Shown: one piece after another, positions 1 through 7,792 of the stretch | Layout: every line of letters starts with the position of its first letter | How positions within the stretch are numbered: the stretch's first letter is position 1 | Source of the DNA: Acidimicrobiia bacterium | Lineage (GTDB): Bacteria; Actinomycetota; Acidimicrobiia; Acidimicrobiales; AC-14 | NCBI GenBank assembly: GCA_019243595.1 | Contig: JAFAUA010000077.1 | Coordinates: 1 to 29,203, forward strand | Length of the DNA: 29,203 nt | Direction: 5' to 3' | Notes under the pieces: generated by a model | Told to the model about the DNA's origin: nothing | Databases searched by the model: none | What the model saw: only the letters and a program-made list of their open reading frames with translations | Made by a program: the position numbers and the translations under genes

Positions 1-66
1 GCCGACGACGTCCACATCCGCGGCCGCGCCTTCCGCGCCCCGGCATCACTGCCGGTGCTCTGCTAG
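1..66 (+). CDS. 3' end of an unidentified gene (partial)
   Basis: Frame 1 is open from the first base to a TAG at 64-66 and gives a 21-residue C-terminus ending SLPVLC. It stops only 7 bases before the convergent NifU-type gene ends, the usual tight packing here. The fragment is too short to assign a family, and chance openness over 21 codons in GC-rich DNA is possible. Confidence 0.4.
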   Translation, partial: ADDVHIRGRAFRAPASLPVLC

Positions 67-73
67 CCGCTAC

Positions 74-454
74 TCAGTAGTCGTACTTGGGGACGTAGGC
101 GCCGCGGCCCATGGCCGCGCTCTGTTCGGGGTCCATCGACTCGTCGACGCCGCCTCGGACCTCGGTGACCCACGGGAGGCGGTCGGTGAGGATGCGCTCG
201 ACGCCGGCCTGGAGAGTGGTGGTGCTGATGGCGCACGAGCTGCACGAGCCCTGGAGCATGACCTCGACCAGGCCCTTCTCGACGTCGGCCTCGACCAGGA
301 GAAGGTCGCCGCCGTCCTGCTGGACGGCCGGACGGATCATGTCGATCAGCGCGGTGAGGTCGTCGAGCCGCTGCTTGCGCTCGTCGTCGGTCAGTGCGTC
401 TTGGGCCTGCTCTACGTCCACGTTGATGTCAACGCTACCCAAGGCCCGGATCAT
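74..454 (-). CDS. NifU C-terminal domain protein (Fe-S scaffold/carrier-like)
   Basis: A 126-residue protein with the NifU C-terminal (Nfu) fold. The signature is an aspartate/glycine-rich strand (VQQDGGD, about residues 44-50) followed by the Cys-x-x-Cys pair C71-SS-C74 in the motif GSCSSCAIS. In this family the two cysteines of two subunits bind an Fe-S cluster and pass it to client apoproteins in the cytoplasm. The ATG at 454 overlaps the TGA of the upstream winged-helix gene as ATGA, so translational coupling is likely and decides the start. It is the last gene of a five-gene minus-strand run. The acidic Asp/Glu-rich N-terminus (residues 9-32) and the short C-terminal tail ending KYDY are extra to the core domain. 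Family assignment is firm; the client proteins are unknown. Confidence 0.88.
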   Translation of the reverse strand: MIRALGSVDINVDVEQAQDALTDDERKQRLDDLTALIDMIRPAVQQDGGDLLLVEADVEKGLVEVMLQGSCSSCAISTTTLQAGVERILTDRLPWVTEVRGGVDESMDPEQSAAMGRGAYVPKYDY

Positions 455-1629
455 CCCCGCAGCTCGCGCTCGAGAGGCGTTGGGAACCTGGGGGTGTAGC
501 GGATGTCACCCACGAGCTTCCCGACGGCCTCCGCGGCGGCACCAACCACTGCTGTCGCCGCCCGACCGATGTCCTCGACCAGGCGGTAGGCGATCTCGCC
601 GTCCCGGCGCTGGGCCCAGCCGCCAACGACCCGCCCGTCGCACCAGATCGTCGGCCCGGCGTTGCCCATCCGGTCGAACAGTTCGGGCCCGTGCGGACCG
701 AGGTACCAGTCCCGGTCCTTCCATCCCATCGTGGTGGCGTCGAGCGACGGGAGCAGTGCGATCCACGGCTTCGTTGGCCGCACCCGCGCCAGATCGTCGC
801 TGAGCACCAGGCCGACGCCGCCGCCGTCCAATTCCACCTCCACGGGATCCACCGACGTCAACGCCTTGCGGACTTCTCCCGCACTCCACCCTGTCCACCA
901 CTTGAGATCGGTCAACGTGCCCGGTCCGAAGGCGCCGAGCCAGCTGCGCAGGAGCGACGCGCGCGCTTCCTCGACCGGGACGTGGGTGATCGCCGCCCCG
1001 AGCCACCGCTCCGCCGTCGACCACCGGTACTGGGTGCTGATCCACGACCCCCGCGGCTGGCCGCGGACAACGTGGCCGTCCGCGGCGAGCAGCAGCAGTA
1101 CCCGACTGGAGATGCTGACCTCGGCTTCGTACTTCTTGCCGCGGCCGAGCACGAGCTTCTTGCCGAGCTCGGGAACCGCGGCGGCCAGCTCCCCCGCGGT
1201 CGCCGACTCGCGCGCCGACAAGGCCGCCATGGCCGCCTTTTCCACCTTGCGCAGCCATCGGCCTGGATCCTTGGCGATCCCGGCCTCGGTCAGGAACTTC
1301 ACCAGCCGCGCCCGCTCCCGTACCGCCACCGCACGACTGGCGGCCGACTGCACCACCGGTACGAGGTCCAGGGGCTCCACGAACAACGTCCGCCGCATCC
1401 CCAGCATGCGCAGGAGCGTGCGGTCCTCGTAGAGGGCGCGCGGCACGGCCTCGGCCGACGGCTTCTTCATCCGGGCCGTGGCGGACAAGACGATCGACGC
1501 CGGATCGGTGGCATGGAGCCCGACCAGGTCACGGGCGACAGCGCCGACATCGTTGGTGCGCGCGCTCGAAGCCAGGTGATGCCGCCGGGCAAGACGAGCG
1601 CGCCGTTCCTCGATACTGACTCGGCGCAC
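451..1629 (-). CDS. Winged helix DNA-binding domain protein (AlkZ/YcaQ-like family)
   Basis: A 392-residue protein of the winged-helix family that includes the DNA glycosylases AlkZ and YcaQ, which excise alkylated or crosslinked bases. Visible signs are the N-terminal helical region with DLVGLHATDPASIVL, the middle wing region (LTDLKWWTGWS) and the C-terminal PSLDATTMGWKDRDWYL stretch typical of actinobacterial members. The much longer open frame running upstream is an out-of-frame shadow of the hydrolase gene. I place the start at the GTG at 1629, five bases after the hydrolase stop, giving a protein beginning VRRVSIEERRARLARRHHL, which matches where homologous similarity would begin. The 3' end overlaps the NifU-type gene by four bases. 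The catalytic Q-x-Q/Q-x-D motif of characterised AlkZ enzymes is not obvious, so glycosylase activity should not be assumed. Confidence 0.82.
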   Translation of the reverse strand: MRRVSIEERRARLARRHHLASSARTNDVGAVARDLVGLHATDPASIVLSATARMKKPSAEAVPRALYEDRTLLRMLGMRRTLFVEPLDLVPVVQSAASRAVAVRERARLVKFLTEAGIAKDPGRWLRKVEKAAMAALSARESATAGELAAAVPELGKKLVLGRGKKYEAEVSISSRVLLLLAADGHVVRGQPRGSWISTQYRWSTAERWLGAAITHVPVEEARASLLRSWLGAFGPGTLTDLKWWTGWSAGEVRKALTSVDPVEVELDGGGVGLVLSDDLARVRPTKPWIALLPSLDATTMGWKDRDWYLGPHGPELFDRMGNAGPTIWCDGRVVGGWAQRRDGEIAYRLVEDIGRAATAVVGAAAEAVGKLVGDIRYTPRFPTPLERELRG

Positions 1630-1634
1630 AGCGG

Positions 1635-2642
1635 TTAGGGCTTCTTCACCACTTCCCAGCGGACCGGCTCGCCGTCGAGCTGCCGGACGACGCCGCGCGC
1701 CTCGAGCACCCGGATGTGGGCCAGCGCCTCGCCGAGAGCGGCGCGCCGCATCCAGCCGTTGATGCGGTCCCACGACCGTGACCAGCGCATCTGGGCGGTG
1801 ATGGCCCAGGCCGTGTCCTTGCCCGACTCGATGGCGTCGATCACCTCGCCGAAGCGCTCCTCGTGGTGGGCCTTCAGCTCGTTGACGCGCGCCTGGAGGC
1901 CGACGAAGCGGTGCTCGTGGGCGGGCAGGACCTCGTCGGTCTCGAACTCGGCGACCTTGTCGAGCGAGGCCAGGTAGTCGACCAGTGGGTTCTCGGCCTG
2001 CGGATTCACGGAGATGTTCGGCGTGATCCGGGGCAGGACGTGGTCGCCCGACAGCATGAGGCGCAGGTCCCGCTCGTAGAAGCAGAGGTGGCCGGCGGTG
2101 TGGCCCGGCGTCCAGACCGACACCAGGTCCCAGCCTGGCACCTCCGGCTTGTCGCCGTCCTCGAGGAGGACATCGGGGTGGGTGGTGACGACGAACGGGA
2201 GCACCGGCATCGACGCGCCCTTCAGCGACTGCACCTCTTCCTCGGGAGCGCCGGCGCGCATGAGCAGCTCCCCCATCCGTTCGACCAGAGGCTTCGGCTC
2301 CTCGTAGCGGTCGTGGACGAGGGCTGCGTCGGCCGGATGCAGCGCCACCCACGCGCCCGACGCCTCGCGGATGCGCCCGGCGAGGCCGTAGTGGTCGGGG
2401 TGGATGTGGGTGACGAGCACGCCCTGTACGTCGCCGATGTCGAAGCCGGCCGTCACGAGACCGCGGCACAACTCGTCGAACGCCTCGTCGGTGTTCCACC
2501 CGGCGTCGACGAGGTACGGCCCCTTCTCGGTCTCGAAGGCGTAGACGAGGACGTAGCGCAGCGGGTTGTTGGGGATCGGGACGGGGATGCTCCACAGCCC
2601 GGGCCGCACCCGTTCGACGGGCGGCAGCGGCAGCTCGACCAT
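1635..2642 (-). CDS. MBL-fold metallo-hydrolase with C-terminal helical/winged domain
   Basis: A 335-residue cytoplasmic hydrolase of the metallo-beta-lactamase fold. The zinc motif H-x-H-x-D-H is H79, H81, D83, H84 in THIHPDHYGL. Later metal-ligand regions are visible in WTPGHTAGHLC, MLSGDHVLP and LPAHEHRF. The last roughly 90 residues (after FGEVIDAIESG) resemble the small helical DNA-binding-like tail seen in many actinobacterial members. The ATG at 2642 shares one base with the TGA of the upstream SDR (TGATG), which decides the start. Substrates in this broad superfamily include thioesters, lactones and phosphodiesters; nothing here identifies which. Neighbouring SDR and winged-helix genes suggest a shared transcript. 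Confidence 0.88.
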   Translation of the reverse strand: MVELPLPPVERVRPGLWSIPVPIPNNPLRYVLVYAFETEKGPYLVDAGWNTDEAFDELCRGLVTAGFDIGDVQGVLVTHIHPDHYGLAGRIREASGAWVALHPADAALVHDRYEEPKPLVERMGELLMRAGAPEEEVQSLKGASMPVLPFVVTTHPDVLLEDGDKPEVPGWDLVSVWTPGHTAGHLCFYERDLRLMLSGDHVLPRITPNISVNPQAENPLVDYLASLDKVAEFETDEVLPAHEHRFVGLQARVNELKAHHEERFGEVIDAIESGKDTAWAITAQMRWSRSWDRINGWMRRAALGEALAHIRVLEARGVVRQLDGEPVRWEVVKKP

Positions 2643-3403
2643 CAGAAGCCAGCACCGCCGTCGACGTAGATCCGCTGGCCGGTGACGTACGAACAGGCGT
2701 CGGACACCAGGAACCGCACCACGTCGGCGACGTCTTCGGGCGCGCACACCCGGCCCAACGGCATGCCGTTGTCGAGGGTGCGGATGTCTCCGACACCCAT
2801 CGCACCCTTCACCAGCCGCCGGCCCATCTCGGTGTCGACCAGGCCTGGGGCGACGATGTTCACGCGGATGCCCTTGTTCTTTTCTTCATTGGCCAGCGTC
2901 ATGGCCAGCGCCTCGAGCGCAGCCTTCGCCATGTTGTACGGCGCGCCCCCGCCCGCCAGAGCGCGGGTGGCGACGCTCGAGATCATCACGATGTCGCCGC
3001 GCTCGCGCTCGCGCATCTGGGGCACGAGCATGCGGCACAGGTGATGGGCCCCAAAGGCGTGGGTGGCGACGACGCGCGCCAGCTCGTCGGGGTCGGTCTT
3101 GGCGACCGACTGCCCGCGGCTGGCGATGCCGGCGTTGTTTACGAGGATGTCGACGTGGCCGAAGTCGGCAAGCACGGCGTCGACCATGGCCTGATCGGCG
3201 TCGACGTCGTCGACCGACGCCTGATAGGCGCCAGCGCGGCGACCGAGCGCCTCGATCTTCTTCGCGGTCTGCTCGCCCGACTCCTGGTCCTTGCGGTAGT
3301 TGATCGCCACGTCGGCGCCGTCGGCGGCCAGGCCCAACGCGATCGCCTTGCCGATACCGCGGCCGCCCCCAGTGACGAGCGCGACTCGCCCTTCAAGCGT
3401 CAT
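2642..3403 (-). CDS. Short-chain dehydrogenase/reductase (FabG-like)
   Basis: A 253-residue classical SDR, the normal length of the family. It carries the Rossmann dinucleotide motif TGGGRGIG near residue 11, the NNAG motif, an active-site Ser in MISSVA, the Y-x-x-x-K pair in YNMAK and the C-terminal VTGQRIYVDGG signature. Such enzymes oxidise or reduce hydroxy/keto groups with NAD(P)H in the cytoplasm. The first of two basic residues after the nucleotide loop (INYRKD) suggests an NADPH preference, which is inference. It sits 18 bases after the response regulator and overlaps the hydrolase gene by one base. Substrate is not predictable. Confidence 0.92.
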   Translation of the reverse strand: MTLEGRVALVTGGGRGIGKAIALGLAADGADVAINYRKDQESGEQTAKKIEALGRRAGAYQASVDDVDADQAMVDAVLADFGHVDILVNNAGIASRGQSVAKTDPDELARVVATHAFGAHHLCRMLVPQMRERERGDIVMISSVATRALAGGGAPYNMAKAALEALAMTLANEEKNKGIRVNIVAPGLVDTEMGRRLVKGAMGVGDIRTLDNGMPLGRVCAPEDVADVVRFLVSDACSYVTGQRIYVDGGAGF

Positions 3404-3421
3404 TGCCGGCGACAGTACTTG

Positions 3422-3817
3422 TCAGCTGACGGTGCAGACCGAGGCCACGAGCGACGGCGTCGAGCCCAGCTTCGCCTTCTCGACGTAGGCCGCGGCACCC
3501 AGCGCCGTGGCCCGGTCGGCGATGTCGCGGTGCCGGCCGAGCGCCGACACGACGACGACCGCCGTCTCGGGCGCGACCCTGCGGATGAGCGGGAGCGCCT
3601 CCCACCCATCCATCCCCGGCATCAGGATGTCGAGCAGCACCGCCTCGGGCTGCAGCTCCTCGGCGAGGCGCACCGCTTCCTCACCATCGAGCGCCTCCCC
3701 TACGACGTCGAACCGCCCGTCGCGCTCGAACAACGTGCGAGCCAAGAAGACGATGTCGGCCTCGTCGTCGACGAGCACCACCTTCGTCCTGGCCCCGTTC
3801 CCCCCGTCGGTCGCCAT
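3422..3817 (-). CDS. Stand-alone response regulator receiver protein (CheY-like)
   Basis: A 131-residue single receiver domain with no output domain. The acidic pair is in VLVDDEAD, the phospho-acceptor Asp is in LLDILMPGMDGWE (residue 63), the switch Ser follows VVVV, and the conserved Lys is in YVEKAK. Such proteins are phosphorylated by a histidine kinase and act by protein contacts. I start at the ATG at 3817; the frame also contains a TTG two codons upstream. No kinase gene is in the window, so it is an orphan as seen here. It leads the minus-strand run with the SDR, hydrolase, winged-helix and NifU-type genes. Confidence 0.88.
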   Translation of the reverse strand: MATDGGNGARTKVVLVDDEADIVFLARTLFERDGRFDVVGEALDGEEAVRLAEELQPEAVLLDILMPGMDGWEALPLIRRVAPETAVVVVSALGRHRDIADRATALGAAAYVEKAKLGSTPSLVASVCTVS

Positions 3818-3887
3818 GGTCAACGACGGTACGCCCCGGTGCTTGACCGTTCAACTATGCGGACAAATCGGACACCCTCGAGCCGGG

Positions 3888-4574
3888 CTACTCGATGACG
3901 TCCTCGGCCGGGAACGTGAACGGCCCGAATTCGAAGGCAGGGATGAAGAGCTCGGCGTCGCCTTCCCACGCCAGAGCTCGAACCTGGGCGGCGCTGCGGC
4001 GACCGGTCATCGCCCGGAACAGCTCGAAGGGTGTCCCCTCGAGCGACGCAACGGGAGCCCCGTCGCCGACGACGAACTCGCGGTCTGCTGCCTTCACGCG
4101 CAGGCCCGGCAACCCACGGGCCTGGAAGCTGTTGGCCAGGCCCATGGTGACGGCGAAGTCGAGGCCGACGAGCACGCCGGCGGCGTCGCGCCCTCCCGGC
4201 TGTGCCAGCGCGCCGCGGATGTCGTGCTCGTGGGTCGTCAGGTCGAGGACCCACTGCTCGTCGGTGCGATTGGGGAACATCTCGGCCACCGCTTCGACCT
4301 GGGGTGCGACCTCGGACCACTCGGTGAGGATGTCCTCGACCGGCGTCTGTTTCCGGGCGGCGACTTGGGCTGCGGTCCAGGGCTCGGTGGCCACGCCCTC
4401 GACGTTGCCGGCGATCACGTCGGCGCACACGCCAGTGACGTGGGCGAGCACGTCGCGCACTGCCCACTCTGGGCACCCGGGCACCGACGCCAGGTGCTGG
4501 TCTGCCGACGCCGAACTGACCAGGTCGCTCAGTCGCTGACGTCCGTCGGCATAGATCGGGCCGATCCCCTCCAT
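3888..4574 (-). CDS. Maleylpyruvate isomerase family mycothiol-dependent protein
   Basis: A 228-residue protein of the DinB-like mycothiol-dependent maleylpyruvate isomerase family. The N-terminal four-helix bundle shows PGCPEWAVRDVLAHVTG with H45, and the helix with HEHDIRGAL supplies H115, E116 and H117 as candidate metal ligands. A C-terminal sterol-carrier-like domain follows (from about residue 145), ending FGPFTFPAEDVIE. Characterised members use mycothiol, the actinobacterial thiol, as cofactor for isomerisation or S-transfer. The substrate of this one is unknown. The ATG at 4574 lies 7 bases after a TACAAT hexamer, which would give a leaderless message. It is 70 bases upstream of the response regulator and may or may not share its transcript. 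Confidence 0.85.
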   Translation of the reverse strand: MEGIGPIYADGRQRLSDLVSSASADQHLASVPGCPEWAVRDVLAHVTGVCADVIAGNVEGVATEPWTAAQVAARKQTPVEDILTEWSEVAPQVEAVAEMFPNRTDEQWVLDLTTHEHDIRGALAQPGGRDAAGVLVGLDFAVTMGLANSFQARGLPGLRVKAADREFVVGDGAPVASLEGTPFELFRAMTGRRSAAQVRALAWEGDAELFIPAFEFGPFTFPAEDVIE

Positions 4575-4581
4575 GCACCCA

Positions 4582-4587
4582 ATTGTA
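4582..4587 (-). promoter_or_regulatory. Likely -10 box (TACAAT) for a leaderless message of the gene at 4574
   Basis: Read on the minus strand, TACAAT matches the TATAAT consensus at five of six positions and ends exactly 7 bases before the ATG at 4574. That spacing puts the transcription start on or next to the start codon, a common arrangement in actinobacteria. No convincing -35 box is visible. Confidence 0.5.
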
Positions 4588-4627
4588 GGTGGATTGGCGT
4601 GAACCGCTCGTGGGCAGAGTGCACCCG

Positions 4628-5098
4628 ATGTTGCAACACCGCCCTCGTCCGTTCATCCTCGCCGCCGCCGGCCTGGCGGCGCTCGTCGTCGCCCTGATCG
4701 CCACCCCCGATTCCCAGGTGTTCGTGCTCGGAGCGTGGGTACTCGTGCTGGCCGGCGTCGCGGCCGTCTTCATCGGCATCGTCCTCGGCTTCCGGCGCCA
4801 GGCGCAGATGGGAACGAGCGACGCCAACCAAGCGCAGTACCTCACCGCCGACTGGGTGGGCGGGGCGCAGCTGTTCACGGTCGGCGACCGGGCCGAGCCG
4901 CCCCCGCCCGAACCCGCTCCCGAGCCGGTGACGACCCCTGCCCCAGTGCCCGCAGTCCGGCCCCATCCAGAGCCCGAACCTGAAGTGCAGCCGGTCGTCA
5001 CCAACCGGCAGTGGGGCCGCTATCCACGCGTGGCCGCCGCGGTCACGTTCGCCAACGGCCTGCGTGAGCTGATCAGGACAACCCGAGCAACTCAGTAA
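4628..5098 (+). CDS. Small membrane protein with Pro-rich tail, unknown function
   Basis: A 156-residue protein not recognised as a named family. From the ATG at 4628 there are two hydrophobic helices (about residues 9-26, FILAAAGLAALVVALIA, and 33-54, VLGAWVLVLAGVAAVFIGIVLGF), followed by basic FRRQAQ, a short soluble stretch (YLTADWVGG), a Pro/Glu-rich linker (about residues 85-120) and a final segment NRQWGRYPRVAAAVTFANGLREL. A GTG-type extension 13 codons upstream is possible but would add a charged stretch before the first helix. Its 3' end overlaps the convergent SDR gene by 26 bases. The hairpin membrane anchor plus Pro-rich stalk suggests a cytoplasmic or surface tether; that is inference. 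Confidence 0.68.
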   Translation: MLQHRPRPFILAAAGLAALVVALIATPDSQVFVLGAWVLVLAGVAAVFIGIVLGFRRQAQMGTSDANQAQYLTADWVGGAQLFTVGDRAEPPPPEPAPEPVTTPAPVPAVRPHPEPEPEVQPVVTNRQWGRYPRVAAAVTFANGLRELIRTTRATQ

Positions 5099-5828
5099 CG
5101 CCGTGATCGCGGCCGGCGAGGTAGCCGCCGTCGACGGCGACGGCCTGGCCGGTGACGAACGACGCGTCGGGTGACAGCAGGAAGGCGGCGACGGCCGCGA
5201 TCTCCTCTGGGCGTGCCCAGCGACCCAGCTTGTGCTCGCGCACGATTTCGGCTTTGGGCTCCTCCATCCCCTCCATGTCGAAGATCATCGCCGTCATCGG
5301 CGTCTCCACGAAGCCGGGACAGATGGCGTTCGCCCTGATGCCCTTGCGGCCGTAGTCGATCGCCACGTTCTTGGTCAGCAGAACCACGCCGCCCTTCGAG
5401 GCGTTGTAAGCGCTGCCTCCGGCCGTGCCCTCGAGGCCCTCGATGCTCGCCAGGGTCACGATCGAACCCCGCTCGCCGTCGACGGGCTCCTGCTCGAGCA
5501 TGCGCCGCACGGCGTGCTTCACGACGAAGAAGGTGCCGGTCAGGTTCACGGCGATGACCTGATCCCAGGACGCGGCGTCGACCAGGTGCACGGGTCCGCC
5601 ACCGGCGACGCCGGCGGCGTTCACCACGCCGTCGACGTGTCCCACGTCGTCCATCAGCGCGGCGACGGCATCCTCGTCGGTGACGTCGAGGGGTCTGACG
5701 TCGTCCTTCGCCGTCAGATCGACGCCCACGACCTGGGCGCCCTCGTCGCCCAGCCGCTCCATCGTGGCCTTGCCGATCCCCGACGCCGCCCCCGTGACTA
5801 CGACTGTCTTCCCGTCGAACCGACTCAT
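5073..5828 (-). CDS. Short-chain dehydrogenase/reductase
   Basis: A 251-residue classical SDR. The start MSRFDGKTVVVTGAASGIG at 5828 carries the glycine-rich nucleotide loop. VDGVVNAAGVAGG holds a NAAG variant of the NNAG motif, IVTLASIEG the catalytic Ser and SAYNASKGG the Tyr-Lys pair. The C-terminal VTGQAVAVDGGYLAG motif follows. A GGAGGG ribosome site stands 4 bases before the ATG. VGVDLTAKDD, with an Asp at the end of the second strand, suggests NAD(H) preference by family rule. The start is only 27 bases from the divergent LLM-oxidoreductase start. Its 3' end runs 26 bases into the end of the small membrane protein gene on the opposite strand. Confidence 0.92.
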   Translation of the reverse strand: MSRFDGKTVVVTGAASGIGKATMERLGDEGAQVVGVDLTAKDDVRPLDVTDEDAVAALMDDVGHVDGVVNAAGVAGGGPVHLVDAASWDQVIAVNLTGTFFVVKHAVRRMLEQEPVDGERGSIVTLASIEGLEGTAGGSAYNASKGGVVLLTKNVAIDYGRKGIRANAICPGFVETPMTAMIFDMEGMEEPKAEIVREHKLGRWARPEEIAAVAAFLLSPDASFVTGQAVAVDGGYLAGRDHGVTELLGLS

Positions 5829-5855
5829 CGACCCTCCGTGCGCAATAGTTGGGCG

Positions 5856-6962
5856 ATGCGGTTCGCCCTCTTCTATGAGATCCCCGTCGCTCGCCCGTGG
5901 GACGAGCAGAGCGAGTTGCGGGCTTATCAGAACACGCTCGAGCAAGCCATCGCTGGAGACCGCTTCGGCTGGGATGCCTTCTGGACGGTCGAGCACCACT
6001 TCCTGTCCGAGTACTCGCACTGCTCGAACCCCGAAGTGCTTTACGGCGCCATCGCCGCCCGCACCGAGCGCATCCGGCTCGGCTACGGCGTCCGGCTGAT
6101 GCCCAAGCCCTACAACCATCCGGTGCGCACGGCCGAGTCGGTCGCCGTGCTCGATCTGGTTTCCAACGGGCGGGTCGACATGGGGACCGGCCGCTCCTCG
6201 ACGCGGCCCGAGCTCGAGGGATTCGGCGTCGAGCCCCACGAGACACGGGCCATGTGGCAAGAGGCGATCGGCCACGTCGTCGGCTGCTGGACCAACGACG
6301 AGTACGAGTTCCACGGCCAGTACTGGGACATGCCGAAGCGGCGCGTGCTCCCCAAGCCCATCCAGAAACCGCACCCGCCACTGTGGGGAGCGACGACGAG
6401 CGACGAGGGCCACCGCCAGGTGGGCTCGCTGGGGCTTGGGCTGTGCTCCTTCGCGGTCGGCGTCTCGCCCGAGGAGGTCAAGCGCCGCATCGACATCTAC
6501 CGGGAGGCGGTCGAGCACTGCGACCAGCCGATCGGCAAGTACGTGCACAACGCGGCGGCCACCTTCACCATGACCCTGTGCGGCGACGACCGTGACGCAG
6601 CCGTCGCCGCCGCTCGCGACTCCTTCGAGTGGTACCCGAAGACCGGCGCCCGCCAGATCGCGACGGTTGCCGAGTGGATGGCCGAACGCAACGAAGAGCT
6701 CGGCAACTACGGGTACGCGGCCGACATGAAGAAGACCGACGACGAGGGGATGCTCGACCTGCTCAGCATGGAGTACCTGATCGACGAGGGCGCGTGCGTC
6801 GTCGGCACGCCGGCCGATTGCATCGAGGCCTGCCGGCGCTACGAGGCGGCGGGCGTCGATCTTCTGCTCTGCCTCGTCAACCCATGGAAGATCCCCCACG
6901 AGACGGTGATGCGCACGATCGAGCTGATGGGCACCGAGGTCATCCCCCAGTTCCGATCATGA
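5856..6962 (+). CDS. LLM class flavin/F420-dependent oxidoreductase
   Basis: A 368-residue luciferase-like monooxygenase family protein with a TIM-barrel. Typical stretches are MRFALFYEIP at the first strand, FWTVEHHFLSEYS (the HHF motif), RIRLGYGVRLMP, HPVRTAESVAVLDLVSNGRVDMGTGRSS and the C-terminal VGTPADCIEACRRYEAAGVD. In actinobacteria most such proteins use F420H2 or FMNH2 to oxidise or reduce small organic substrates in the cytoplasm. The substrate is not visible. The ATG at 5856 is chosen because similarity starts there. The TGA overlaps the ATG of the next SDR as ATGA, so the two are translationally coupled and probably act in one pathway. Confidence 0.92.
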   Translation: MRFALFYEIPVARPWDEQSELRAYQNTLEQAIAGDRFGWDAFWTVEHHFLSEYSHCSNPEVLYGAIAARTERIRLGYGVRLMPKPYNHPVRTAESVAVLDLVSNGRVDMGTGRSSTRPELEGFGVEPHETRAMWQEAIGHVVGCWTNDEYEFHGQYWDMPKRRVLPKPIQKPHPPLWGATTSDEGHRQVGSLGLGLCSFAVGVSPEEVKRRIDIYREAVEHCDQPIGKYVHNAAATFTMTLCGDDRDAAVAAARDSFEWYPKTGARQIATVAEWMAERNEELGNYGYAADMKKTDDEGMLDLLSMEYLIDEGACVVGTPADCIEACRRYEAAGVDLLLCLVNPWKIPHETVMRTIELMGTEVIPQFRS

Positions 6963-7792
6963 GTGGACCTCTCGACGGGTTCGGCGCCCTGGTCACCGGC
7001 GGTGGAAGCGGCATCGGTCTGGCGACCGCTCGCCGGCTGGCCGCCGACGGCGCCGTCGTGACCATCTGCGGTCGCAACAAGGAGCGGCTCGATGCCGCGG
7101 TCGACGAGCTCGGCGGTACCGGCAGCGGCGTTCGCTCGGTGATGGCCGACGTCACCGTCGAGGACGACGTCGTCGCCGCCGTCGAGGCCGCGTCCGACGC
7201 GCCGGGTGGGCTTCGGATCGCGGTGGCCAACGCCGGCGGCTCGTCACACATGGGTCCGCTCGTTTCGACGGGCGTCGCTGACTTCAAGGCCACCGTCGAC
7301 GTCAACATCGTCGGCACGTTCCTCACCATCAAGCACGCGGCGCCGCAGTTGGTCCGCAGCGGTGGCGGGAGCATCGTCGCCGTCTCGTCGATCGCGGCGG
7401 CCGTGAGCCACCCGTACCTCGGCGCCTACGGCGTGGGAAAGGCGGGCATCGACATGCTCGTGAAGGTGGCCGCCGACGAGCTCGGGCGCTCGAACGTGCG
7501 CGTGAATGCCGTCCGACCCGGGCTCGTCGACACCGAGCTGGTCGCCGGGATCTTCGCCACCGAAGAGGTGCTCGACAGCTACCTCACCCAGACGCCGCTC
7601 GCCCGGGCCGGACAGCCGGATGAGATCGCCGAGCTCATTCGCTTCCTCGCCGGTCCCGAATCGGCGTGGATCACCGGCCAGGCCATCAGCATCGACGGCG
7701 GCCACTCGTTGCGACGAGGCCCCGACTACACGCCGTTCGCGGAGCCCGTTTACGGCGCCGACGCCCTCCGCGGCCTCCCTCCGTCGGACTGA
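6959..7792 (+). CDS. Short-chain dehydrogenase/reductase
   Basis: A 277-residue SDR starting at the ATG of an ATGA overlap with the LLM oxidoreductase. Motifs are TGGGSGIG near residue 14, VTICGRNKERLD, VANAGGSSHMGP in place of NNAG, VAVSSIAAA for the active Ser, YGVGKAG for Tyr-Lys and ITGQAISIDGGHSLRRGPDY at the end. The tail after the signature is about 20 residues longer than minimal SDRs and overlaps the convergent potassium channel gene by 43 bases. Coupling to the LLM gene suggests consecutive redox steps on one carbon skeleton, a proposal from context only. Confidence 0.92.
   Translation: MSGPLDGFGALVTGGGSGIGLATARRLAADGAVVTICGRNKERLDAAVDELGGTGSGVRSVMADVTVEDDVVAAVEAASDAPGGLRIAVANAGGSSHMGPLVSTGVADFKATVDVNIVGTFLTIKHAAPQLVRSGGGSIVAVSSIAAAVSHPYLGAYGVGKAGIDMLVKVAADELGRSNVRVNAVRPGLVDTELVAGIFATEEVLDSYLTQTPLARAGQPDEIAELIRFLAGPESAWITGQAISIDGGHSLRRGPDYTPFAEPVYGADALRGLPPSD

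Noticed and set aside
451-2805. A 784-codon open frame on the minus strand
   Set aside because: Only the part after 1629 resembles a protein family; upstream it is antisense-free but out of frame with the clear MBL hydrolase and reads as Arg/Pro-rich shadow.
5828-6899. Long upstream extension of the minus-strand SDR
   Set aside because: It is antisense to the well-supported LLM oxidoreductase; SDR similarity begins at 5828.
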